Shown here piece after piece: positions 6,693 through 12,001 of a stretch of DNA of 12,001 nucleotides. The notes under the pieces were generated by a model. The model ran no database searches. It was not told where the DNA came from and saw nothing but the letters and a program-made list of their open reading frames with translations. This DNA comes from Candidatus Saccharibacteria bacterium UBA1944 (lineage in GTDB: Bacteria; Patescibacteriota; Saccharimonadia; Saccharimonadales; Saccharimonadaceae), in the NCBI GenBank assembly GCA_002336935.1, contig DDEW01000014.1, positions 1 to 12,001 on the forward strand, read 5' to 3'. Position 1 is the first letter of the stretch, and every line of letters begins with the position of its first letter. The position numbers and the translations under genes are program-made.

Positions 6693-6866
6693 ATGGCTGA
6701 CGTTGTCGTCGAAAAAGAGCGAAGCAGCAACACTGGTGTGATTGTCGCTGTCGTTGCAATCGTGATTTTAGTACTCGCTGCCCTATTTATTCTGCCGGGT
6801 ATGCTTGGCGGTTCAAGTAATAATGGGGCTGCTACACCAAGTGTCCAAACTACTACTGGACAGTAG
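6693..6866 (+). CDS. Small single-helix membrane protein, 57 residues, function unknown
   Basis: The ATG at 6693 follows AAAGGAG with 6 bases spacing and the frame stops at TAG 6864-6866. The peptide starts with a charged cytoplasmic-looking segment (MADVVVEKERSSNTG). One long hydrophobic helix follows (about 16-38, rich in Val, Ile, Leu and Ala), then a Gly/Ser/Thr/Asn-rich tail (GGSSNNGAATPSVQTTTGQ). It has no signal peptidase or lipobox motif, so a membrane-anchored miniprotein is likely. It is bracketed by its own promoter and a strong terminator, forming a complete one-gene unit divergent from RNase J. No known family is recognised with confidence. Confidence 0.8.
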   Translation: MADVVVEKERSSNTGVIVAVVAIVILVLAALFILPGMLGGSSNNGAATPSVQTTTGQ

Positions 6867-6880
6867 TCATCGACATGAAG

Positions 6881-6918
6881 AAAGGGAGTGACGTGCCGCA
6901 AGGCGCGTCCTCCCTTTT
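6881..6918 (+). terminator. Strong intrinsic terminator with GCAA tetraloop
   Basis: AAAGGGAG (6881-6888), one bulged T, GACGTGCC (6890-6897), a GCAA loop (6898-6901), GGCGCGTC (6902-6909) and CTCCCTTT (6910-6917) form a 16-bp stem with one G-T pair, followed by a short T run. It ends the plus-strand 57-residue gene and may also act for the minus-strand 51-residue gene, whose stop is 16 bases away. Confidence 0.85.
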
Positions 6919-6933
6919 AGGTTTGGCACATCG

Positions 6934-7089
6934 CTAGTCAAACAAGTCGAAGTCCCCGTCGAAGATGAACACCCAGACGCCACCGATGGCCAGCAGGATG
7001 ATGCCAACGATGATGAGCCAGGTGATGGAGGCGGCGAAGCCCCAAACCAGGCAGATAATGCCGGCGAGGATGCAGAGTGCCTCAAACAT
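6934..7089 (-). CDS. GC-rich 51-residue two-helix membrane protein, function unknown
   Basis: The ATG at 7087-7089 has a GGGAG ribosome binding site seven bases upstream, supporting this start over a longer open frame reaching 7167. The peptide has two hydrophobic helices (about 3-20 and 23-42) joined by a short turn, and ends in a strikingly acidic/aromatic tail (FDGDFDLFD). Codon use is unlike every neighbour: about 86% of codons end in G or C, with long runs of ATC, CTC, CTG, GCC and GGC. This suggests recent arrival from a high-GC genome. It has its own promoter. No specific family is recognised; the shape fits generic small membrane proteins known in actinobacteria. Confidence 0.75.
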   Translation of the reverse strand: MFEALCILAGIICLVWGFAASITWLIIVGIILLAIGGVWVFIFDGDFDLFD

Positions 7090-7128
7090 GTGAACTCTCC
7101 CTAGAGTAGGTGCGAATGTGCAAAGTTT

Positions 7129-7157
7129 AGTATTGCAAATGCAGCTTGCCTGCACAA
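7129..7157 (-). promoter_or_regulatory. Promoter of the 51-residue gene
   Basis: TTGTGC (7152-7157), a 17-base spacer and AATACT (7129-7134) with extended TGC. It lies between the UDG stop and the 51-residue gene. It overlaps a small inverted repeat (GCTTG/CAAGC). Confidence 0.5.
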
Positions 7158-7166
7158 GCAAGAGCA

Positions 7167-7745
7167 CTATGAAAGCTGCTTCATAATGTCGGGCATAGCA
7201 ATAAAGTCATCAAGGAGCGTTTGGCGTAGTGACCCGTTGTAGAGTGCAGCAGCCGGATGATAAAGCGGTACGATAACCAACTTACGTTCACCGAATTGAA
7301 TTCGTTTCGGTTGGCCGTGAATCTGGCTGATGTACAGACCAGGCAAAAAATACTCCATACTATGCCGCCCCAACGTGACGACTACTTTTGGCTCAATAAT
7401 TTCTAGCTGCTTCAGTAAATACGGCCAAAAGGCCTTCTTTTCTTCGGGGAACGGATCGCGGTTACCCGGGGGGCGATATTTTACAATGTTGGTAATATAC
7501 ACATCGGCACGTTCCATGCCAGCTGCGGCAAGCATCTCGTTCAAAAACTTTCCCGCTGCGCCAACAAACGGCAACCCTTGTTCATCTTCATTCTTGCCTG
7601 GCGCTTCGCCAATAAAAACAATATCAGCGCTGGCATTACCACTACCCATGACAAGCTGCGTTGCTTGTGCAGCGAGCTCTGGGCATACGTGAGCATCGAG
7701 TATTGTTTGGCGAAGTGCATCGAGTTGGGATTGTTTGGTAGTCAA
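7167..7745 (-). CDS. Family-4-like uracil-DNA glycosylase lacking most Fe-S cysteines
   Basis: Removes uracil from DNA to start base excision repair. The 192-residue sequence carries the family-4 active-site motif GEAPGKNEDEQG (46-57) with LPFVGAAGKFLNEML after it, TNIVKYRPPGNRDP (85-98), VTLGRHS (123-129) and the second active-site motif LYHPAAALYN (161-170). Canonical family-4 enzymes hold a 4Fe-4S cluster with four cysteines. Here only Cys21 remains: the first Cys of the CxxC pair is Ala, KCRPP is KYRPP (Tyr90), and the later Cys is Phe106, so the cluster is probably absent. The start is TTG (7743-7745), chosen because an AGGAG site lies 8 bases upstream, a stop closes the frame at 7764-7766, and no other start precedes Cys21. 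That ribosome binding site lies within the terminator of the preceding gene. Confidence 0.9.
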   Translation of the reverse strand: MTTKQSQLDALRQTILDAHVCPELAAQATQLVMGSGNASADIVFIGEAPGKNEDEQGLPFVGAAGKFLNEMLAAAGMERADVYITNIVKYRPPGNRDPFPEEKKAFWPYLLKQLEIIEPKVVVTLGRHSMEYFLPGLYISQIHGQPKRIQFGERKLVIVPLYHPAAALYNGSLRQTLLDDFIAMPDIMKQLS

Positions 7746-7780
7746 AATAAAAGCTCCTGCACATTATTGTACAGGAGCTT
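7746..7780 (-). terminator. Terminator of the 352-residue gene, overlapping the UDG start region
   Basis: On the minus strand AAGCTCCTG (7772-7780) pairs perfectly with CAGGAGCTT (7751-7759) around a loop with a further ACA/TGT pairing, followed by a TTTTATTTT tail: a textbook intrinsic terminator. The 3' arm contains the AGGAG ribosome binding site of the UDG gene and the T tail runs straight into its TTG start. Confidence 0.85.
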
Positions 7781-7801
7781 CAACGTGACTTACTTGCCTA
7801 T

Positions 7802-8860
7802 TTAGGCCTTGCCATTCAGATAGGTAGTTAGTTCACCCAACTTGTCAGTAGGATCAAGTGATTGATTATGTTTCTTAACCGTCGATAACGTGTCCTGAAG
7901 ATCTGATGAATTGGCAGCGTCATCAATCTTGCCGTATGCACGAGTAAAGGCTGCTCTATCGTTCGCTTTATACGCAGCTTCCATCTCAACAACAGCAGTA
8001 CGCATATCACCGAAGGCCTTTTGCATCTTAGTTCCCACTTTGGCAGCGTCCGCGTTTGGTGATTTCACGAGTTCTGCAATGGCCGCATTACATTTGGTAA
8101 GTGCTTTATCCCACTGTGAGACGAGCTCATTCATGCGGCTACTGTCGAGTTTGCCCATAGCAGCGCTGCTACAGCCCTTCGTCATATTACGCACCGCTGG
8201 CATCGTAGCGGCCATCGTATCGTTATAGGCCACATACTCATTGTTCTCAGCCGCGAAAGCATTGTATCGCTGCATTGCCTTGCCATCTTTCAATGCACGT
8301 AATTTCTTGGCCTCGGCTACTTTTGCTTTGTAGTCATTAGCGGCCTTCTCGTAATCTGTTTTGGCCTTTTCTACTGTTGTATCAGAAGTGTATTCATTGG
8401 TTACCGCATCTGAATACTCTGTACCCGCCGCATCGAGCTTGCCGTAAAGTGTCTTAATATCGCTCGTGGCCACCGAAGCTTGCTTATAGTCGGCCTTGGA
8501 AACATAGAAGAACATAAAGTAAACAGCCAGAGCAATTCCGGCAAGCAATAGCACCGCGCCGCCAACGATAAGGCCGATGAGTAGGCCCTTGTTTTTACTT
8601 GGCGAAGGTACTGCTGCAACTGCTGGCTGCCCGAAAGCAGATGGTGCAGGCCCTACCGCCACAGGCAACACATCAGGCGTCGTAGGCGCTGGAGTTACCG
8701 GCGCCATTGGAGCCACTGCTACAGGTGGGACCGATGGAACTTCTTCAACCGGCTCTTGACTAGGCGTCGTTACCGATACTTGGACTGATTCAGGTTGATT
8801 TGCTTCGTCTTCAGGCTTAGTTGGTTCCGGTGCCGGTGGAAACGGCTTGTTATCATCCAT
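7802..8860 (-). CDS. Proline-rich, single-membrane-span protein with extracytoplasmic helical domain, function unknown
   Basis: The 352 residues fall into three parts. A Pro/Ala/Val/Glu-rich, probably disordered N-terminal region (1-89) is followed by one hydrophobic helix (about 92-119, starting GLLIGLIVGGAVLLLAGIAL). Then comes a 230-residue Ala/Lys/Asp-rich domain predicted to be mostly helical (for example TVEKAKTDYEKAANDYKAKVAEAKK at 162-186). The basic SKNK before the helix and lack of an N-terminal signal suggest cytoplasmic N-terminus and exported C-terminus. Two cysteines (230 and 257) in the outer domain could form a disulfide. ATG 8860 follows an AAGGGG site. The gene has its own promoter and terminator. 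A surface or envelope role is possible, but no family is recognised. Confidence 0.85.
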   Translation of the reverse strand: MDDNKPFPPAPEPTKPEDEANQPESVQVSVTTPSQEPVEEVPSVPPVAVAPMAPVTPAPTTPDVLPVAVGPAPSAFGQPAVAAVPSPSKNKGLLIGLIVGGAVLLLAGIALAVYFMFFYVSKADYKQASVATSDIKTLYGKLDAAGTEYSDAVTNEYTSDTTVEKAKTDYEKAANDYKAKVAEAKKLRALKDGKAMQRYNAFAAENNEYVAYNDTMAATMPAVRNMTKGCSSAAMGKLDSSRMNELVSQWDKALTKCNAAIAELVKSPNADAAKVGTKMQKAFGDMRTAVVEMEAAYKANDRAAFTRAYGKIDDAANSSDLQDTLSTVKKHNQSLDPTDKLGELTTYLNGKA

Positions 8861-8889
8861 GGTATTCCCCTTATTCTTAAGTTACCCTC

Positions 8890-8918
8890 AGTATACCCAA
8901 GGTGCCCTCTTTGAGCAA
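8890..8918 (-). promoter_or_regulatory. Promoter of the 352-residue gene
   Basis: TTGCTC (8913-8918), a 17-base spacer and TATACT (8890-8895). The predicted start near 8883 gives a leader of about 23 bases with an AAGGGG ribosome binding site (8867-8872). Confidence 0.65.
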
Positions 8919-8949
8919 ATAAATACTCCTCGGTAATGAGCCGAGGAGT
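8917..8949 (-). terminator. Terminator after the 46-residue gene
   Basis: ACTCCTCGG (8925-8933) and CCGAGGAGT (8941-8949) form a perfect 9-bp stem around a 7-base loop, with an ATTTATTT tail on the minus strand. It lies just past the 46-residue gene and probably ends the pnp transcript too. Its tail directly abuts the -35 of the next promoter. Confidence 0.75.
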
Positions 8950-8957
8950 GCGAGAAT

Positions 8958-9098
8958 TTATTTTTTCTTGCCTGTGGTGCTCGGTTTATCAAATTTACTT
9001 AGTATCCACCCTACCACTATAGGCAATCCCCAGGCCAGAACTCGTTGGACCATAGGATTACGGAGTAATGTACCAATACTGCGTGTTGTTTTGCTCAT
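8958..9098 (-). CDS. Small 46-residue basic protein with one hydrophobic segment
   Basis: The ATG at 9096-9098 and TAA at 8958-8960 frame a peptide beginning MSKTTRSIGTLLRNPMVQRV. A single moderately hydrophobic stretch follows (about 18-33, VQRVLAWGLPIVVGWIL), and the end is lysine-rich (TTGKKK). The positive residues on both sides suggest a small membrane-associated protein. There is no Shine-Dalgarno sequence; a TACTAT box ending 9 bases before the ATG could give a nearly leaderless mRNA, or the gene may be read with pnp, 48 bases upstream on the same strand. Its placement directly before a strong terminator supports it being a real last gene. Family not recognised. Confidence 0.6.
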   Translation of the reverse strand: MSKTTRSIGTLLRNPMVQRVLAWGLPIVVGWILSKFDKPSTTGKKK

Positions 9099-9107
9099 AG
9101 AACTATG

Positions 9108-9113
9108 ATAGTA
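9108..9113 (-). promoter_or_regulatory. Possible -10 box of the 46-residue gene
   Basis: TACTAT on the minus strand ends 9 bases before the ATG at 9098; the predicted start is about 2-3 bases before the ATG. The -35 match is poor. Confidence 0.3.
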
Positions 9114-9146
9114 CACCGAGCATTACTACCGAAGTGAAATATGTTA

Positions 9147-11264
9147 CTACTTCTGGTCAACGCCCTTCATTGTCAAACTAAGGCGACCTTTTTCGTCAAT
9201 ACCCGTGAGCAGTACTTTCACTTCTTGGCCAACCTTCAATACGTCTTCCACCTTTTCGACACGCTTGTCGCTCAGTTGACTAATATGCACCATGCCATCA
9301 GTACCTGGCATAATGTTTACAAAGGCGCCAAAGTCTTTGATGGTGACCACTTTGCCGGTATATGTCTTGCCAACTTCTGGTTCTTCAGTCAGTCCGCGGA
9401 TCCATTCAAGTGCCTTTTCGATTGAAGCAGCGTCTGCACTAGCGACAGTAATCAGACCGTCATCTTTGATATCAATCATAGCACCTGTTTCGCTGGTAAT
9501 CTTGTTAATCACTTCACCGCCCTTACCAATGACTGCGCCAATCTTATCTGGATTAATTTTAATCTTTTCAATACGCGGTGCATACGGGCTCAAGCTCTCG
9601 CGTGGACCAGGAATAACGCTCAGCATGTGCTCGAGAATATGTGCTCGACCGGCCTTGCTTTGCTCTACTGCTTGGCGCAGGATTTCAACTGGCAAACCGT
9701 GTACTTTCATGTCCATTTGCATTGCAGTCACACCATTAGCTGTTCCGGTGACTTTGAAATCCATATCACCCGCAAAGTCTTCGGCATCGGCGATGTCGCT
9801 CAGTACATAGGCCTTGTCGCCGTCCATCATCAAGCCCATGGCGATACCACTGACTGGCGCTTTGAGTGGCACACCTGCGTCCATCAGTGCCAGGCACGAG
9901 CTACAAGTGGCTGCCATACTGGTGCTGCCATTTTGGCTCATAATCTCGGTCACACTACGGATTGCATAGGGGAATTCTTCTTCACTTGGCAATACTGGAA
10001 TCAATGCGCGCTCAGCCAAGTAGCCATGGCCGATTTCGCGGCGTCCCGGACTGCCCAGCCGACGTACTTCACCCACAGTATAGCCTGGGGCATTGTAGTG
10101 GTGCATGTAGCGGCGTTCGCCGTCGGTGATCTCCATCGTGTCAACCATTTGTGCAAAGCTCAGTGGCGCAAGCGTGACGATATTCATGCCCTGCGTCACA
10201 CCGCGAGTAAAGAGGCTACTGCCGTGTGCACGTGGCAAAAAGCCAACTTCGCTGCTCAGCTGGCGAATCTCGTCGAGGGCGCGACCATCGGGGCGCTTGC
10301 CATCAGCCACAATTCCCTTGCGGACGTCTTTGTGAACCGCCATCGTAAAAGCTTCGTCGTATTCGTCGTGGAGCGCCGCATACTCGTCGCCGAGCTTTTC
10401 GGTCATAGCTTCATGGAATGCCCAGCGAAGCTCGTTGACCATTTCGTTGCGCTCTGGGTATGGCGCGCGTAGTTTATCACCCAGCTTGCCGTCAACCCAC
10501 GTATCAACTGCCGCCTGGATCTCTTCATTTGGTAGTACCAGCGTGTAGTCCTGTGCGGCAGGAGCGACTTTTTCAGCAAGTTCACGCTGCAACGCGATTG
10601 CTGGCTGCAACGCTTTGTGCGCCCATGTCATAGCTTCAATAATTATCTCTTCGCTCACCTCGTTGGCGCCAGCTTCTACCATGGTAATACCACTCTCGAT
10701 ACCGGCAACCACCAAGTCTAGATCACTTGCAGCACGCTCATCGGCGTTCAAAAATGCCTTAAATTCGCTCCCAACACGACCAACTCGTAGACCAGCTACG
10801 GGACCGTCAAATGGCGTACCAGTCAGCATCAGTGCGCTACTTGCAGCAATCATCGCCACCATGTCTGGGCGGAAATTGGGATCCATGCTAAGTACGCTTG
10901 AAACAACCTGCACTTCCTGGCGGTAGCCCTTTGGAAAGAGCGGGCGGATAGGACGATCGATCAGTCTGCCGATCAGAATCGCTTCATCACTCGGGCGGCC
11001 TTCGCGCTTGATGAAACGACTACCGCTAATTTTGCCAGCGGCATACATTTTTTCTTCATAATCAATGCTCAGCGGGAAATAGTCAAGCACGACTGGCCTG
11101 CTGCCCACCATTGCCGTACCGAGCACCACGGTGTCGCCGTAGGTCACAAGCACACTTGCAGTAGTACGAAAACCAACGCGGTTGACTTCGAGGGTTAGTT
11201 TTTTGCCGCAGTAATCAGTCGATACACTAATAATATCCTTACCATTGGGGTTGATAATACTCAT
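9147..11264 (-). CDS. pnp: Polyribonucleotide nucleotidyltransferase (PNPase)
   Basis: Phosphorolytic 3'-to-5' RNA exonuclease that also adds tails; works as a ring-shaped trimer in mRNA decay. With the start at ATG 11264 the protein is 705 residues and shows the full family order: RNase PH domain 1 (about 10-150, with FPLSIDYEEKMYAAGKISG), helical linker, RNase PH domain 2 (about 325-545), KH domain (about 565-620, GKGG at 580-583) and S1 domain (about 632-701, GKVVTIKDFGAFVNI and MVHISQLS). Catalytic residues are present: SQNGSTSM (443-450) and DFAGDMDFK (496-504), giving Asp496, Asp502 and Lys504. The start is fixed by an AAAGGAGG site 6 bases upstream. The common neighbour rpsO is absent. 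The leader has alternative helices. Confidence 0.97.
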   Translation of the reverse strand: MSIINPNGKDIISVSTDYCGKKLTLEVNRVGFRTTASVLVTYGDTVVLGTAMVGSRPVVLDYFPLSIDYEEKMYAAGKISGSRFIKREGRPSDEAILIGRLIDRPIRPLFPKGYRQEVQVVSSVLSMDPNFRPDMVAMIAASSALMLTGTPFDGPVAGLRVGRVGSEFKAFLNADERAASDLDLVVAGIESGITMVEAGANEVSEEIIIEAMTWAHKALQPAIALQRELAEKVAPAAQDYTLVLPNEEIQAAVDTWVDGKLGDKLRAPYPERNEMVNELRWAFHEAMTEKLGDEYAALHDEYDEAFTMAVHKDVRKGIVADGKRPDGRALDEIRQLSSEVGFLPRAHGSSLFTRGVTQGMNIVTLAPLSFAQMVDTMEITDGERRYMHHYNAPGYTVGEVRRLGSPGRREIGHGYLAERALIPVLPSEEEFPYAIRSVTEIMSQNGSTSMAATCSSCLALMDAGVPLKAPVSGIAMGLMMDGDKAYVLSDIADAEDFAGDMDFKVTGTANGVTAMQMDMKVHGLPVEILRQAVEQSKAGRAHILEHMLSVIPGPRESLSPYAPRIEKIKINPDKIGAVIGKGGEVINKITSETGAMIDIKDDGLITVASADAASIEKALEWIRGLTEEPEVGKTYTGKVVTIKDFGAFVNIMPGTDGMVHISQLSDKRVEKVEDVLKVGQEVKVLLTGIDEKGRLSLTMKGVDQK

Positions 11265-11269
11265 AAAGA

Positions 11270-11277
11270 GCCTCCTT
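11270..11277 (-). promoter_or_regulatory. Ribosome binding site that sets the pnp start
   Basis: The minus strand reads AAAGGAGG six bases before ATG 11264. It argues against the 26-residue longer reading that would begin at 11342, inside the predicted leader. Confidence 0.9.
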
Positions 11278-11288
11278 TTTGTTAGATC

Positions 11289-11358
11289 ACTTACCTTACC
11301 TGGGGTAAGTAACGGGTAGAAACTTTTGTCATGCAAAAGCATTTATCCAGCACTTACC
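11289..11358 (-). promoter_or_regulatory. pnp leader with competing RNA helices
   Basis: On the mRNA strand, GGTAAGTG (from 11351-11358), ACTTACC (from 11304-11310) and GGTAAGGTAAGT (from 11289-11300) occur in that order. The middle element can pair with either flank by 7 bp, so two structures exclude each other. A further hairpin (CTTTTG/CAAAAG, 11323-11339) sits between elements one and two. All lie between the predicted transcription start and the ribosome binding site. Confidence 0.5.
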
Positions 11359-11378
11359 GCGAACGAGTGACTCCTGTT

Positions 11379-11387
11379 ATTTTACCA
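11379..11387 (-). promoter_or_regulatory. pnp promoter (extended -10)
   Basis: TGG followed by TAAAAT (11379-11384) on the minus strand forms an extended -10; no convincing -35 lies at 17 bases. The start would be near 11372, giving a leader of about 108 bases. Confidence 0.5.
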
Positions 11388-11404
11388 CACCCTACCCTGA
11401 TATT

Positions 11405-11932
11405 CTACTCGAATAGCAGCTCCCCTAGCTCGTCTTGACGACGGCACAGCTGGGCAAGATCCTTGGGGCTATTAACCCCTATGCCGTAGGGACTATTAGC
11501 AGATTTGAGCAAAGTGACATGTGGTCGACTAAGCGTAATCGGTATGGCAAATTTCTGACGCATGGCGCGCTCGAGCGATGCCAGACCCGCAATCTCTACT
11601 TCGCCAATCAGCGTTTGCTGCATATCGCCCTCGGCATTCGGCTTACGGCATAGATAGTATGCACCTGTCAGCCCCTTCCACGCTAGTTGATGAGTGGGGC
11701 CCGCTAGATACGCCTGCATGAACCATACCATTTCCGGTTCGATTTCCAGGTTTTCCCCGGCAATTCCCCGTAGATTTGCGATCGAAACGTGATATTCGTG
11801 TTTTGGGAGAAGTGTCACGCCCTCTACCTCCACTGGCTGGAGCGGTGGAATATATCCAGACACATCAAGCATGGCATAGCCTTTAGTATCGGCATCATAC
11901 CACACCTGCTGGCCCAATTCCTGTCGGCTCAT
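11405..11932 (-). CDS. Possible 2H-phosphoesterase-like protein
   Basis: The 175-residue reading from ATG 11932 contains two His-hydrophobic-Ser/Thr-hydrophobic motifs about 90 residues apart: HVSI (following LLPKHEY) and HVTL (following PITLSR). Paired HxS/T motifs are the catalytic signature of the 2H phosphoesterase fold (LigT/CPDase-like), which acts on 2',3'-cyclic or similar RNA ends. The central part has LAWKGLTGAYYLCRK and an LIGEVEIAGLASLE stretch. The assignment rests on these motifs only. No signal peptide or membrane segment is seen. The frame stays open upstream to a TTG at 11968, but that start has no ribosome binding site. TATACT ends 6 bases before ATG 11932, which suggests a leaderless mRNA. 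It lies upstream of pnp on the same strand. Confidence 0.6.
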   Translation of the reverse strand: MSRQELGQQVWYDADTKGYAMLDVSGYIPPLQPVEVEGVTLLPKHEYHVSIANLRGIAGENLEIEPEMVWFMQAYLAGPTHQLAWKGLTGAYYLCRKPNAEGDMQQTLIGEVEIAGLASLERAMRQKFAIPITLSRPHVTLLKSANSPYGIGVNSPKDLAQLCRRQDELGELLFE

Positions 11933-11938
11933 ATTCAC

Positions 11939-11968
11939 AGTATAGCCATTAGGTGAAGATATACTCAA
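11939..11968 (-). promoter_or_regulatory. Promoter of the 2H-like gene, predicted leaderless
   Basis: TTGAGT (11963-11968), an 18-base spacer and TATACT (11939-11944) place the transcription start at about 11931-11933, on the ATG at 11932. No ribosome binding site is present. Confidence 0.5.
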
Positions 11969-12001
11969 TCATTTCGTCGCCACGGCGATAAAGATTGGCT
12001 A
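11949..12001 (-). CDS. Possible C-terminal end of another gene (right edge)
   Basis: Reading the minus strand into the window, one frame gives a protein-like tail, ANLYRRGDEMIEYIFT, then TAA at 11949-11951, 16 bases before the next gene's ATG. The other two frames stop inside the same stretch. Only 16 codons are visible, so no identity can be given and it could be chance. Confidence 0.3.
   Translation of the reverse strand, partial: ANLYRRGDEMIEYIFT

Noticed and set aside
7090..7167. Upstream extension of the 51-residue gene to 7167
   Set aside because: The extension covers the predicted promoter and lacks a ribosome binding site, whereas ATG 7089 has a GGGAG site and begins a sensible membrane helix.
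8641..8760. Repetitive GC-rich tract in the 352-residue gene
   Set aside because: It looked like a possible tandem repeat, but it simply encodes the Pro/Ala/Val-rich N-terminal region with imperfect codon repetition.
9627..10472. 281-codon open frame on the plus strand opposite pnp
   Set aside because: Antisense to a fully conserved stretch of PNPase, with a low-complexity-like His/Cys/Trp-rich translation typical of a shadow frame.
11265..11342. 26-residue N-terminal extension of PNPase
   Set aside because: PNPase family proteins begin near MSIINPNG; the AAAGGAGG site immediately before 11264 and the hairpins in the extension mark it as untranslated leader.
11933..11968. TTG start at 11968 for the 2H-like protein
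   Set aside because: No ribosome binding site, and it would overlap a possible upstream gene end and the predicted -35; ATG 11932 fits the -10 spacing. The longer form cannot be fully excluded.

Overview
The window looks like chromosomal DNA from a small-genome bacterium of the Candidate Phyla Radiation, most likely Candidatus Saccharibacteria (TM7). This rests on remembered family resemblance (the long-tailed RNase J, the cysteine-poor family-4 uracil-DNA glycosylase, the FtsK form) plus compact gene spacing and many short membrane proteins; no database search was possible. The standard code is used: TGA acts only as a stop. No tRNA, rRNA, CRISPR array, insertion sequence or phage gene was seen, and no gene-free stretch exceeds 300 bases (the longest is about 226 bases, 6467-6692).

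Layout. At the left edge, on the minus strand, are the start of ssb and the complete rpsF gene. Head to head with rpsF is pheA (prephenate dehydratase, plus strand), which converges on ftsK with a 3-base gap. Continuing on the minus strand are ftsK, a three-helix PQ-loop/SemiSWEET-like protein and a long RNase J. A divergent region of about 226 bases separates RNase J from a 57-residue single-helix protein on the plus strand, which ends in a strong GNRA-loop terminator. Next on the minus strand come a very GC-rich 51-residue two-helix membrane protein, a family-4-like uracil-DNA glycosylase with a TTG start, a 352-residue proline-rich/one-helix/extracytoplasmic protein, a 46-residue protein, PNPase, and a possible 2H-phosphoesterase-like protein. 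A few codons of another gene may touch the right edge.

Function. Most of the window is core housekeeping: translation (bS6), replication and repair (SSB, UDG), chromosome segregation (FtsK) and mRNA turnover (RNase J and PNPase, in separate transcription units). pheA is the metabolic outlier. Many genes have a readable promoter with a 17-base spacer and an extended TGn -10 element. Several genes lack a Shine-Dalgarno sequence and carry a -10 box 6-11 bases before the start codon, suggesting leaderless or nearly leaderless mRNAs.

I did not find a convincing new multi-gene system. The points most worth checking are: the UDG that has lost three of four Fe-S cysteines; its ribosome binding site and TTG start lying inside the upstream gene's terminator; the GC-rich 51-residue gene, which looks foreign; the mutually exclusive helices in the pnp leader; and the apparent leaderless genes.
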